In this document: positions 45,201 through 54,282 of the stretch, piece after piece
Numbering within the stretch: position 1 is the first letter of the stretch
Layout: the number at the start of each line of letters is the position of its first letter
DNA from: Amycolatopsis vastitatis
Lineage (GTDB): Bacteria; Actinomycetota; Actinomycetes; Mycobacteriales; Pseudonocardiaceae
Direction: 5' to 3'
Length of the DNA stretch: 64,000 bases
Assembly (NCBI RefSeq): GCF_002234595.1
Contig: NZ_NMUL01000031.1
Location: 62,001-126,000, forward strand
Program-made: the position numbers and the translations under genes
The notes under the pieces: generated by a model
What the model was told of the DNA's origin: nothing
Seen by the model: the letters and a program-made list of their open reading frames with translations, nothing else
Databases searched by the model: none

Positions 45201-47045
45201 CTACTTGTTCACATCACGGACCGCGCCGGTGTCCGCCGACGTCGCCATCCGGGCGTAGGCCCGCAGCGCCGCTGTCACCGGGCGCTGGCGGTCCTTCGGC
45301 TGCCACGGCCGCTCGGACGCCTCCATCTTCGCGCGGCGCTCGGCCAGGACTTCCGGCTCCACCAGCAGTTCCAGGCGCCGCTCGTGGATGTCCAGCAGGA
45401 TGCGGTCGCCGTTCTCCACCAGGCCGATCAGGCCGCCCGCCGCCGCCTCGGGGGAGATGTGGCCCACCGAGATTCCGGACGAGCCGCCCGAGAAGCGGCC
45501 GTCGGTGATCAGCGCGCACTTCTTGCCCAGGCCCGAACCCTTGAGGAACGCCGTCGGGTGCAGCATCTCCTGCATGCCCGGGCCGCCCGCCGGACCCTCG
45601 TAGCGGATCACCAGCACCTCGCCCGGCTGGATCTCCTTCTTGAGGATCGCCGACACCGCCTCCTCCTGGCTCTCCAGCACCCGCGCCGGGCCCTCGAAGT
45701 GCCACAGGTCCTCGTCGATGCCCGCGGCCTTGATCACCGCGCCGTTCTCCGCGAGGTTGCCGCGCAGGATCGCCAGGCCGCCGTCCTTCGTGTACGCGTG
45801 CTCGACGTCGCGGATGCAGCCGCCCGCCGCGTCGGTGTCCAAAGAGGACCAGCGGTTCGACGTCGAGAACGCCTGCGTCGTGCGAACTCCGCCCGGCGCC
45901 GCGTGGAACAGTTCGACAGCCGTGGAAGAAGGCGAGGCGGCCCGGATGTCCCAGGAACCGAGCCACGACTCCAGATCGCGCGAGTGCACGGACCACACGT
46001 CGGTGTTCAGCAGCCCGCCGCGGTACAGCTCGCCGAGGATGGCGGGGATGCCGCCGGCGCGGTGGACGTCCTCCATGTGGTAGTCGGAGTTCGGCGCGAC
46101 CTTGGACAGGCACGGCACGCGGCGGCCGATCGCGTCGATGTCGGCGATCGTGAAGTCGACCTCGCCCTCCTGTGCCGCGGCGAGGATGTGCAGCACCGTG
46201 TTCGTCGAGCCGCCCATCGCCATGTCCAGGGCCATCGCGTTTTCGAACGCCGCCTTCGACGCGATCGAGCGCGGCAGGGCCGAGGCGTCGTCCTCCTCGT
46301 ACCAGCGGCGGCACAGTTCGACGACCGTCCGCCCGGCCTCCTCGAACAGCGCCTGGCGCGCCGCGTGCGTCGCCAGCGTCGAACCGTTGCCCGGCAGCGA
46401 GAGACCCAGTGCCTCGGTGAGGCAGTTCATCGAGTTCGCGGTGAACATCCCGGAGCACGAACCGCAGGTCGGGCAGGCCGAGCGCTCGACGACGTCGAGG
46501 CCGTCGTCGTCGACCTCGGTGCTCGCCGACGCCGCGATCGCCGTGATCAGGTCGGTCGGGGCCTGGGCGACGCCGCCGACCACGACCGCCTTGCCCGCCT
46601 CCATCGGCCCGCCGGAGACGAACACGACCGGGATGTTCAGCCGCATCGCCGCGTTCAGCATGCCCGGGGTGATCTTGTCGCAGTTGGAGATGCACACCAG
46701 CGCGTCGGCCTGGTGCGCGTTGACCATGTACTCCACCGAGTCGGCGATGATCTCGCGCGAAGGCAGCGAGTAGAGCATGCCGGAGTGACCCATCGCGATG
46801 CCGTCGTCGACCGCGATGGTGTGGAACTCGCGCGCGACGCCGCCGGCTTCCTTGACCGCGCCCGCGACGATCTCGCCGAGGTCCTTCAGGTGCACGTGGC
46901 CGGGCACGAACTGGGTGTAGGAGTTGGCGATCGCCACGATCGGCTTGCCGAAGTCGCTGTCGGTCATGCCGGTGGCGCGCCAGAGCGAGCGCGCGCCCGC
47001 CGCGTTGCGGCCGTGGGTGGTGGTCCGGGAACGGAGAGACGGCAC
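45201..47045 (-). CDS. ilvD: dihydroxy-acid dehydratase
   Basis: This 614-residue Fe-S dehydratase forms 2-keto acids for Val, Leu and Ile. Cluster ligand Cys122 is in SNCDKITPGM and Cys197 in CGSCSGMF; the N-terminal Cys of the [2Fe-2S] type is absent (NSYTQFVPGHVH), so an oxygen-sensitive [4Fe-4S] enzyme like that of E. coli is expected. This is the long enterobacterial type, not the shorter type of M. tuberculosis. A GntR-type palindrome lies 35 bp upstream of its ATG. Confidence 0.95.
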   Translation of the reverse strand: MPSLRSRTTTHGRNAAGARSLWRATGMTDSDFGKPIVAIANSYTQFVPGHVHLKDLGEIVAGAVKEAGGVAREFHTIAVDDGIAMGHSGMLYSLPSREIIADSVEYMVNAHQADALVCISNCDKITPGMLNAAMRLNIPVVFVSGGPMEAGKAVVVGGVAQAPTDLITAIAASASTEVDDDGLDVVERSACPTCGSCSGMFTANSMNCLTEALGLSLPGNGSTLATHAARQALFEEAGRTVVELCRRWYEEDDASALPRSIASKAAFENAMALDMAMGGSTNTVLHILAAAQEGEVDFTIADIDAIGRRVPCLSKVAPNSDYHMEDVHRAGGIPAILGELYRGGLLNTDVWSVHSRDLESWLGSWDIRAASPSSTAVELFHAAPGGVRTTQAFSTSNRWSSLDTDAAGGCIRDVEHAYTKDGGLAILRGNLAENGAVIKAAGIDEDLWHFEGPARVLESQEEAVSAILKKEIQPGEVLVIRYEGPAGGPGMQEMLHPTAFLKGSGLGKKCALITDGRFSGGSSGISVGHISPEAAAGGLIGLVENGDRILLDIHERRLELLVEPEVLAERRAKMEASERPWQPKDRQRPVTAALRAYARMATSADTGAVRDVNK

Positions 47046-47079
47046 GGGAACTCCCAGGTCAAAGGGTGGCCGGCGAAAC

Positions 47080-47090
47080 TGGTCCTACCA
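47080..47090 (-). promoter_or_regulatory. GntR/FadR-type operator at the ilvD promoter
   Basis: TGGTCCTACCA on the plus strand (TGGTAGGACCA on the ilvD strand) fits the FadR-subfamily GntR consensus TNGTNNNACNA exactly. On the ilvD strand a TAAATT lies just upstream and could be a -10, placing the palindrome over the start point, as expected for a repressor. No GntR gene is in the window. Confidence 0.55.
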
Positions 47091-47127
47091 ATTTAGACCG
47101 CGGGGGGCCGCTCGGCCGCGACGGGGG

Positions 47128-47658
47128 TCACTCGCCGGGCGACGCCTTGGGCTCGGCGGCCTTGATGTCCTCGGCCTTCAGCTGCCCGCTCGGGTCCGCT
47201 ACCAGGCCCTCGCTCACCAGCGACAGCACCGGCAGGTGCCGGGTCCGCACGGTCGGCAGCGGCACCTTCGTGTCGTCCTTCAGCACCGCCTGCACGCGCG
47301 CCCTCTTGGTGATCGCCAGCCCCTTCAACGCCGACCACGGCACGTCCCGCTTGCCGAACATCGTGCGGATCGCCAGCCCGTCGCGGGTGGCGACGGTGCG
47401 GGTGCGGACCACGTACACCGCCAGCGCGATCGGGAAGAGGTAGAGCCACTCGAGGTACGGGATCTCCCCGAGCGCGATCGGCGTCACGCAGATCGTCAGG
47501 AGGGCGATCGCCATGAACGACGTGCGGGGGATGCGGAAGACGGCCTTCCGGCCTTCGTCCTGCTGTTTTTCGGCCACGCGGAAATGGTGCACCGCCGCGC
47601 GGACCGGCCCGGAGCCGGGTCGGACGCCAGTGACGTGCGCCGCGGCGGCGTCCAGCAT
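47128..47658 (-). CDS. PH-domain membrane protein (Rv3004/Cfp6-like)
   Basis: The 176-residue protein has two adjacent hydrophobic segments (about 47-65 and 68-83). A bacterial PH-domain beta barrel follows: VRTRTVATRDGLAIRTMFGKRDVPWSALKGLAI. It is near ilvB as Rv3004 is. The function is unknown. The ATG 47658 start is uncertain; an internal GTG (47592) would give a more compact N-terminus. Confidence 0.75.
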   Translation of the reverse strand: MLDAAAAHVTGVRPGSGPVRAAVHHFRVAEKQQDEGRKAVFRIPRTSFMAIALLTICVTPIALGEIPYLEWLYLFPIALAVYVVRTRTVATRDGLAIRTMFGKRDVPWSALKGLAITKRARVQAVLKDDTKVPLPTVRTRHLPVLSLVSEGLVADPSGQLKAEDIKAAEPKASPGE

Positions 47659-47680
47659 GCGGACGCGCCGTCCCGCAGAG

Positions 47681-47710
47681 TTGACACCCGAGCGGCGTTC
47701 GGTCTAGCGT
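47681..47710 (+). promoter_or_regulatory. ilvBNC promoter
   Basis: A consensus -35 TTGACA (47681-47686) and -10 TAGCGT (47705-47710) are separated by 18 bp. The leader-peptide GTG follows the -10 by 7 nt, so transcription should start at or next to that codon. Confidence 0.75.
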
Positions 47711-47717
47711 CATCGCC

Positions 47718-47765
47718 GTGACACCGCTGACCGGCCTCGTACTTCCCAAGCGCGTCGACGCTTAG
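47718..47765 (+). CDS. leaderless 15-residue ilv leader peptide
   Basis: The frame GTG to TAG encodes VTPLTGLVLPKRVDA, with Leu-Val-Leu consecutively and Leu/Val codons enriched. It starts where the promoter predicts transcription to begin. A terminator hairpin lies 28 bp after its stop codon. Leader peptides with a similar LVL..KR.. core precede ilvB in Streptomyces, from memory. It should be the regulatory ORF of a transcription attenuator sensing charged Leu/Val tRNA. Confidence 0.7.
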   Translation: MTPLTGLVLPKRVDA

Positions 47766-47793
47766 GGAAGACTTTCCGCTGCGTCGACGCGCG

Positions 47794-47829
47794 ACCCTCG
47801 TGCGACCTTACGGTCGGCGAGGGTTTTTT
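47794..47829 (+). terminator. ilvBNC attenuator terminator
   Basis: The stem ACCCTCG (47794-47800) / CGAGGGT (47818-47824) has an inner CGACC/GGTCG stem and TTAC loop. A T-tract follows at 47824-47829. Upstream alternatives are a hairpin across the leader ORF (CTTCCCAAGCG with CGCTTAGGGAAG, 47742-47770) and an 11-bp pairing of 47751-47761 with 47781-47791. Confidence 0.8.
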
Positions 47830-47910
47830 GTTGCCCTAGGAAGCGATTCCCCGCCCCACCGCACAAAACCGACCCGAACGAGTGACACCGAGACTGACGA
47901 GGCAGAACCG

Positions 47911-49791
47911 ATGACCAGTGCCACGTCGCGCAGCGACGCGAAACCCGGGCCGACGCCCGGAACGCCCGGAGCACGTCCGAAGCCGGCGCCACCCGCGGGA
48001 ACGCCGGTGCGCGTCACCGGCGCGCAGTCCCTCGTGCGCTCGCTCGAGGCGGTCGGCGCCGAGGTGGTCTTCGGGATTCCGGGCGGCACGATCCTGCCCG
48101 CCTACGACCCCCTGCTCGACTCGACGAAGGTCCGCCACGTCCTGGTCCGCCACGAACAGGGCGCCGGCCACGCGGCCACCGGCTACGCGCAGGCCACCGG
48201 CAAGGTCGGCGTCTGCATGGCCACCTCCGGCCCGGGCGCGACCAACCTGGTCACCCCGCTCGCCGACGCGAACATGGACTCGGTCCCGGTCGTGGCCATC
48301 ACCGGGCAGCAGTCCCGTGCGCTGATCGGCACCGACGCGTTCCAGGAAGCCGACATCTGCGGCATCACCATGCCGATCACCAAGCACAACTTCCTCGTCA
48401 CGGACCCCGCGGACATCCCGCGGACCATCGCCGAGGCGTTCCACCTGGCGTCCACGGGCCGACCTGGCCCGGTCCTGGTGGACATCCCCAAGGACGTGCT
48501 GCAGGAGATGACCTCGTTCTCCTGGCCGACCGAGCTGCGGCTGCCGGGCTACCGCCCCACGCTGCGCCCGCACGGCAAGCAGGTCCGCGAAGCGGCGAAG
48601 CTGATCGCGAAGTCGCGGCGCCCGGTGCTCTACGTCGGCGGCGGCGTGATCAAGGCCGAGGCGCACGAGCAGCTGAAGCAGCTCGCCGAGCTGACGAACA
48701 TCCCCGTCGTCACCACGCTGATGGCGCGCGGCGCGTTCCCCGACTCGCACCCGCAGCACCTCGGCATGCCGGGCATGCACGGCTCGGTCGCCGCGGTCGC
48801 CGCGATGCAGCGCGCCGACCTGCTGATCGCCCTCGGTGCCCGGTTCGACGACCGCGTCACCGGCCAGCTGGAGTCGTTCGCGCCGGACGCCGCGGTCGTG
48901 CACGCCGACATCGACCCGGCCGAGATCTCCAAGAACCGCAAGGCCGACGTCCCGATCGTGGGCGACTGCAAGGAGATCATCGGCGAGCTGATCACCGCCG
49001 TGAAGGCGGAGTTCGACCACGGCGGCACGCCGGACCTGTCCGACTGGTGGACCCAGGCCGACGACTGGCGCAAGACCTACCCGGCTGGCTACGAGTGGCC
49101 GGACGACGGTTCGCTGTCACCGCAGTACGTCATCCAGCGGATCGGGGAGCTCGTCGGCCCGGACGCGGTGTACACCGCCGGTGTCGGCCAGCACCAGATG
49201 TGGGCCGCGCAGTTCGTCAAGTACGAGAACCCGCGCACCTGGATCAACTCCGGCGGCCTCGGCACCATGGGGTACGCGGTGCCCGCGGCGATGGGCGCGC
49301 AGTTCGGCGTCCCGGACAAGGCCGTGTGGGCGATCGACGGCGACGGCTGCTTCCAGATGACCAACCAGGAGCTGGCCACCTGCGCCATCGAGGGTGCGCC
49401 GATCAAGGTCGCCGTGATCAACAACGGCAACCTGGGCATGGTCCGCCAGTGGCAGAACCTGTTCTACTCGGAGCGGTACTCCAACACCGACCTCGGGACG
49501 CACAAGCACCGCATCCCGGACTTCGTCCTGCTGGCCGAGGCGCTGGGCTGCGCCGGCCTGCGGTGCGAAACGAAGGAAGACGTCGACGCCACCATCCGCC
49601 GCGCGATGGAAATCAACGACCGCCCCGTCGTGATCGACTTCGTCGTGGGGAAGGATGCCCAGGTGTGGCCGATGGTCGCGGCCGGCACCGGCAACGACGA
49701 GATCATGGCGGTCCGGGGCATCCGGCCGCTGTTCGACGACGACGAGGTTTCGGTGGAAGCAGCCGACTCCGCCGCGGAAGGCGAGCACTGA
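47911..49791 (+). CDS. ilvB: acetolactate synthase large subunit
   Basis: This 626-residue ThDP enzyme makes acetolactate or acetohydroxybutyrate, the first common step of Val/Leu/Ile synthesis. The catalytic Glu is in VRHEQGAGHAATGYA. The ThDP/Mg motif is GDGCFQMTNQELATCA (about residue 475). It has an actinobacterial low-complexity Pro/Ala N-terminal leader of about 30 residues. ATG 47911 is chosen over upstream GTG codons because a GAGG site precedes it. The attenuator is 80 bp upstream. Confidence 0.95.
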   Translation: MTSATSRSDAKPGPTPGTPGARPKPAPPAGTPVRVTGAQSLVRSLEAVGAEVVFGIPGGTILPAYDPLLDSTKVRHVLVRHEQGAGHAATGYAQATGKVGVCMATSGPGATNLVTPLADANMDSVPVVAITGQQSRALIGTDAFQEADICGITMPITKHNFLVTDPADIPRTIAEAFHLASTGRPGPVLVDIPKDVLQEMTSFSWPTELRLPGYRPTLRPHGKQVREAAKLIAKSRRPVLYVGGGVIKAEAHEQLKQLAELTNIPVVTTLMARGAFPDSHPQHLGMPGMHGSVAAVAAMQRADLLIALGARFDDRVTGQLESFAPDAAVVHADIDPAEISKNRKADVPIVGDCKEIIGELITAVKAEFDHGGTPDLSDWWTQADDWRKTYPAGYEWPDDGSLSPQYVIQRIGELVGPDAVYTAGVGQHQMWAAQFVKYENPRTWINSGGLGTMGYAVPAAMGAQFGVPDKAVWAIDGDGCFQMTNQELATCAIEGAPIKVAVINNGNLGMVRQWQNLFYSERYSNTDLGTHKHRIPDFVLLAEALGCAGLRCETKEDVDATIRRAMEINDRPVVIDFVVGKDAQVWPMVAAGTGNDEIMAVRGIRPLFDDDEVSVEAADSAAEGEH

Positions 49792-49792
49792 G

Positions 49793-50299
49793 ATGACCGT
49801 TCACACGCTGAGTGTCCTGGTCGAGAACAAGCCCGGTGTGCTCGCGCGCGTTTCGGGCCTGTTCTCCCGCCGCGGGTTCAACATCGAGTCCCTCGCCGTC
49901 GGGCCCACGGAAAACCCCGAGGTGTCCCGCATGACGATCGTGGTCGCCGTGGAAGAGCTACCGCTCGAACAGGTGACGAAGCAGCTCAACAAGCTGGTCA
50001 ACGTGATCAAGATCGTCGAGCTGGAGCAGTCGACCGCCGTGCAGCGTGAACTGCTGCTCGTGAAGGTTCGCGCCGACAACACCGTGCGCAGCCAGGTCCT
50101 CGAAACCGTCCAGCTCTTCCGGGCCAAGGTGGTGGACGTCTCTCCTGAGGCACTCACCGTCGAGGCCACCGGGACGTCCGACAAGATCGGTGCGTTGCTG
50201 CGGATGCTGGAGCCGTATGGCATCCGTGAACTCGTGCAGTCCGGCATGGTCGCGGTGGGTCGCGGCGCCCGTTCGATCACCGCTACATCACCGCGTTGA
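49793..50299 (+). CDS. ilvN: acetolactate synthase small regulatory subunit
   Basis: This 168-residue subunit has an N-terminal ACT domain (TLSVLVENKPGVLARVSGLF, FNIESLAVG) that binds Val and imposes feedback inhibition. A C-terminal ALS_ss_C domain follows from about residue 85. ATG 49793 lies one base after the ilvB stop codon. Confidence 0.95.
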   Translation: MTVHTLSVLVENKPGVLARVSGLFSRRGFNIESLAVGPTENPEVSRMTIVVAVEELPLEQVTKQLNKLVNVIKIVELEQSTAVQRELLLVKVRADNTVRSQVLETVQLFRAKVVDVSPEALTVEATGTSDKIGALLRMLEPYGIRELVQSGMVAVGRGARSITATSPR

Positions 50300-50330
50300 G
50301 AAGTAAGTCAGGAAAGGAAGCAGTACCCCC

Positions 50331-51344
<1,014 letters not shown>

Positions 51345-51377
51345 GTCTTTTCGGCAGGACAGCTTTTCCGGTGAACG

Positions 51378-51412
51378 CTGAAGGGGACGCCCGTCGCGGG
51401 CGTCCCCTTCAG
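51378..51412 (+). terminator. ilvBNC terminator
   Basis: A 16-bp perfect stem, CTGAAGGGGACGCCCG (51378-51393) and its complement at 51397-51412, has a 3-nt loop, 33 bp after ilvC. Confidence 0.88.
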
Positions 51413-51445
51413 TGCGTTCGGTGGCCGGGTCGCTACGCTGGTGAC

Positions 51446-51727
51446 ATGAGCGATCAGCCGGTCGACGACAAGGCGCACATCCGGCACCACCTGGACTTCA
51501 CCAAGGCCGAGTGGATCCGGGCCGAGCCTGAGGGCGTCACCCTCGAAGACTGCGTCGAGTACGCCTTCATCGAGCACACCGACGGTGTCACCTACACCGC
51601 GATGCGGCAGTCGTCGAAGCCGGACGGCGTGATCCTGGTCTTCACCCCGTCGGAGTGGGACGCGTTCGTGAAGGGCGTCCGCGACGGCGAGTTCGACCTG
51701 CCCGAGGACCTCGCCGCGGAGGCTTAG
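51446..51727 (+). CDS. DUF397 domain protein
   Basis: The 93-residue protein has the DUF397 pattern: EWIRAEP, then DCVEYAFIEHTDGVTYTAMRQS, then a C-terminal FTPSEWDAFVKGVRDGEFDLPE. DUF397 proteins often pair with XRE regulators in actinomycetes; none is next to this one. A TACGCT lies six bases before the ATG, so the message may be leaderless. It overlaps the convergent gene by 4 bp. Confidence 0.88.
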   Translation: MSDQPVDDKAHIRHHLDFTKAEWIRAEPEGVTLEDCVEYAFIEHTDGVTYTAMRQSSKPDGVILVFTPSEWDAFVKGVRDGEFDLPEDLAAEA

Positions 51728-52605
51728 AGCTTCGCGGCCAGTTCGGGGATCTTGCCGAGGTCGCCGGCGATGCCGAGGTGGTCGCCGTAGTCGCGGGATT
51801 CGACGACCAGGCCGCCCGAGATCCGCATGGCGAAGATGTTCGCGATCCGGACCGGGTGGCCGCCGTAGCTGCCCTGGTAGGCGAACTCGGCGATCAGGAT
51901 CTCCGGGTCCGTGCCCTCGTAGGTGACGAGATCGGCGACCTCGAAGTCGACGCCCATGGCCGCGGCCTGCCCGAAGTGCGTCCGTAGCTCCTCGCGCGTG
52001 CGCACGACGGCCGAACCCGGCAGGAACGGGTGCGTGACGTGGGTCGGCTCGGCGTACAGCTCCGCCAGGTGCGGTCCGGCCTTGTCGCACACGCCGTAGA
52101 CGAGCCGCTCGAACACCCCGCGCCGGCTGTTCGGGTCGCTCGACGTTCGCGGTCCGATCGGCGACAACTCGCGGGGCGGCGCCTGCTCGTAGGCCTTGAC
52201 CAGGTCGTCGACGCCGTCGCGGATGGCGGCGAGCCGCAGGTAGTCGTGGTAGTCGCGGGAATGGACGATGAGGCCGTCGCGGACGCGCAGCACCTGGATG
52301 TTGGCCGCCGTGAACGTCCGGCCGGTCGCCACCGACTCGGCGTCGTAGTCGTATTCGGCGACGATCACCTCGGGGTCGGTCGTCTCGTGGACGACGACGT
52401 TCCTGCGCTTGAGCCGCAGGCTGGTGGCGAGCGCGCCGGTGAACCGTTCGTGCACGGTGGCGCGGCCGGTGATGCGGCCCGGCCGCGGCACGGCCTGGGG
52501 GTGTTCGACGACGGCGTCTTCGGCGTAGAGCGCGGAAAGCTCGTCCCAGCGTCCTTCGCTGATGCCGTCGGACAGCGCGGCGAACACGTCGCGGGGTGAA
52601 GTCAT
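51724..52605 (-). CDS. double NTF2-like (SnoaL) fold protein
   Basis: The 293-residue protein is two NTF2-like domains in tandem. Domain 1 (about 5-130) contains YAEDAVVEHPQAVPRPGRITGR. Domain 2 (about 155-290) contains LYAEPTHVTHPFLPGSAVVRTR. Both end with a similar strand (LRVRDGLIVHSRDYHDYL and MRISGGLVVESRDYGDHL), so the protein looks like an internal duplication. The function is unknown. A GGGAGG precedes the ATG. A long inverted repeat lies upstream. Confidence 0.8.
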   Translation of the reverse strand: MTSPRDVFAALSDGISEGRWDELSALYAEDAVVEHPQAVPRPGRITGRATVHERFTGALATSLRLKRRNVVVHETTDPEVIVAEYDYDAESVATGRTFTAANIQVLRVRDGLIVHSRDYHDYLRLAAIRDGVDDLVKAYEQAPPRELSPIGPRTSSDPNSRRGVFERLVYGVCDKAGPHLAELYAEPTHVTHPFLPGSAVVRTREELRTHFGQAAAMGVDFEVADLVTYEGTDPEILIAEFAYQGSYGGHPVRIANIFAMRISGGLVVESRDYGDHLGIAGDLGKIPELAAKL

Positions 52606-52626
52606 GGATCCTCCCAGTGGGCAAAG

Positions 52627-52670
52627 CGGAGTCTGTAGTCCGTCTTCGACGATACGGACTACAGACTCCG
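52627..52670. promoter_or_regulatory. 17-bp-arm inverted repeat between ankyrin and SnoaL genes
   Basis: CGGAGTCTGTAGTCCGT (52627-52643) and its exact complement at 52654-52670 flank a 10-nt loop. A further CTACAG follows at 52675. It lies 22 bp upstream of the SnoaL ATG and 6 bp after the ankyrin stop codon, so it could be terminator, operator or both. Confidence 0.55.
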
Positions 52671-52675
52671 GTTGT

Positions 52676-54004
52676 CTACAGGGTTCGCAGGAGGTCTCGG
52701 GCGGCCGGCTGCTCGCACACGTCGGCCCAGGTCTCGGGGGTGCCGTCGAAGAGCCTGTCCCGCGCTTCGCGGTCGGCGCCGTTTTCGACGAGGGTGCGGA
52801 TGACGTCGAGGTGCCCGGACTGCGCGGCCAGGTGCAGGGCCGTGGCGCCTTCGCCGTGGTTCGGGCCGCCGAACGTGCCGGGGTGGTTCACGTCGGCGCC
52901 GAGGTCGAGGAGCGTCCGGACGGCGTCGAGCTTGCCCTGCGCGGCCGCCCACGTCAGCGCGGTGCCGCGGTAGACGTCGGCGTCCACCTCGGCGCCCCGG
53001 GCGACGAGGGTTCTCAGCGCGTCGACGCGGTCGTTGCGCGCCGCCCACGACAGGGCTTCGTTCTTGACTTCGGCGGGGTCGTCCGTCGGCTGCCAGCGCG
53101 GGAAACCGCTGTGGGGCCGGTAGAAACCGCGGTGCGCGCCGGCGGCCGGGTGACCCGGCCGGAGCAGCTCGTCGAGGAGGTCCGCGTCGCCGAGCCCGGC
53201 CGCGACACGCAGGTTGCCCGGCGCCCGGCTGTGTCCCGCCAGCTTCTCCGCCGCTTCGCGGTGACCCCAGAAGAGGGCGACGACCAGGGGAGTGCCGCCG
53301 TCGCCCCGGGCGGAGACGTCGACCGGGGCGCCCGCTTCGAGGAGCAGGTCGAGCAGGAGCGGCAGGTTGCTGTAGGCGGCCTGGTGCAGGGGCGTCCAGC
53401 CGTGGACGTTGCCGCGCGACGGGTCGGCGCCGTGGTCGAGCAGGATCCGGCTGAGCCGTTCGTCGCAGGTCGCGCCGGCCATGCCGAGCAGGTCGTTGCC
53501 GTTGGTGCCGCGGGCGGCGACCAGCCCGGGGAACTCGTCGAGCAGCGACTCGAGTGCGGCCGGGTCCCGGTCTTCGACGGCCCGGTACGCGCGGGCGAAC
53601 GGCTCACCACTGTCCTCAAGGGACTTGACGTGGTCGCGAAGTCCTTTCCAGGAGCCGAAACCGTGTTCCCGGGCGACGACCGCGCGGGCGCCGTCCCGGG
53701 TGAGCGGCTGCCCCCAGCGGTCGAACGGCTCGCGCGCGCCGGGCGTCCCGTCCTCGGCGGAGGCGAGCAGCCCGAGCGCGCGCCCGGCGTAGTACCCGAC
53801 GTCCTGGTGGTACGGGTGCTGCAGGTTTTCGCCGTGCTCGGTGACGCGCCGGACGTACGCCTGAAGCTTCGGCCAGCTCGGGAAGCCGTGTTCGCGGGCG
53901 ATCCGGAACTGCGCTTCGGACAGCTTCACGGCTTCGGCGCGCGCGAGGTCCTTCGCGCGCTTGCGCAGCTGGTCCAGGCTGGGTTTCGCGGGCAACGTGC
54001 CCAT
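52676..54004 (-). CDS. ankyrin-repeat protein
   Basis: The 442-residue protein has an N-terminal DUF-like helical region (PAKPSLDQLRKRAKDLARAEA, HGFPSWPKLQAYV). Several ankyrin repeats follow from about residue 140. Clear ones include HGWTPLHQAAYSNLPLLLDLL, RGTALTWAAAQGKLDAVRTLL and GATALHLAAQSGHLDVIRTL. No signal peptide or catalytic domain was seen; it is probably a cytosolic interaction scaffold. ATG 54004 follows AAGGAGG at ideal spacing; earlier in-frame sequence is repeat-derived and was not used. Confidence 0.85.
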   Translation of the reverse strand: MGTLPAKPSLDQLRKRAKDLARAEAVKLSEAQFRIAREHGFPSWPKLQAYVRRVTEHGENLQHPYHQDVGYYAGRALGLLASAEDGTPGAREPFDRWGQPLTRDGARAVVAREHGFGSWKGLRDHVKSLEDSGEPFARAYRAVEDRDPAALESLLDEFPGLVAARGTNGNDLLGMAGATCDERLSRILLDHGADPSRGNVHGWTPLHQAAYSNLPLLLDLLLEAGAPVDVSARGDGGTPLVVALFWGHREAAEKLAGHSRAPGNLRVAAGLGDADLLDELLRPGHPAAGAHRGFYRPHSGFPRWQPTDDPAEVKNEALSWAARNDRVDALRTLVARGAEVDADVYRGTALTWAAAQGKLDAVRTLLDLGADVNHPGTFGGPNHGEGATALHLAAQSGHLDVIRTLVENGADREARDRLFDGTPETWADVCEQPAARDLLRTL

Positions 54005-54172
54005 GGTGCCTCCTTCCCTCGTCGCCCGTGGTCCGCCGGCACCGGGCAGGAAAGAAGGTGCGGAGCTGGTGGTGCGGTGCTGCAGGGGTGGGCTCGGCCC
54101 TTTCCGCGGACGGGACGCGGCCCTCACCGCGTCCCGCCACCCTACCGCCGCCGTGAAGGAAAGGGCATCACA

Positions 54173-54278
54173 CGTGATTGGAGGGTCGACTCGCGTGATT
54201 GGCAGGTCGACACGGCGAAGCTTGGGCTCGTCGCCGTGTCGTCGCTTCAATCACGCGAGTCGGCTTCCTGATCACGCG
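54173..54278. repeat. cluster of four 18-21-bp repeat units forming a cruciform
   Basis: Units CGTGATTGGAGGGTCGAC (54173-54190) and CGTGATTGGCAGGTCGAC (54194-54211) are in direct order. Related units in opposite order follow at 54241-54258 and 54259-54278 (…AATCACGCGA and …GATCACGCGA). GACTCGCGTGATTG (54188-54201) pairs with CAATCACGCGAGTC (54248-54261), with an inner CGACACGGCGA/TCGCCGTGTCG stem. It ends 4 bp from the LLM stop codon. Confidence 0.7.
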
Positions 54279-54282
54279 ACGC

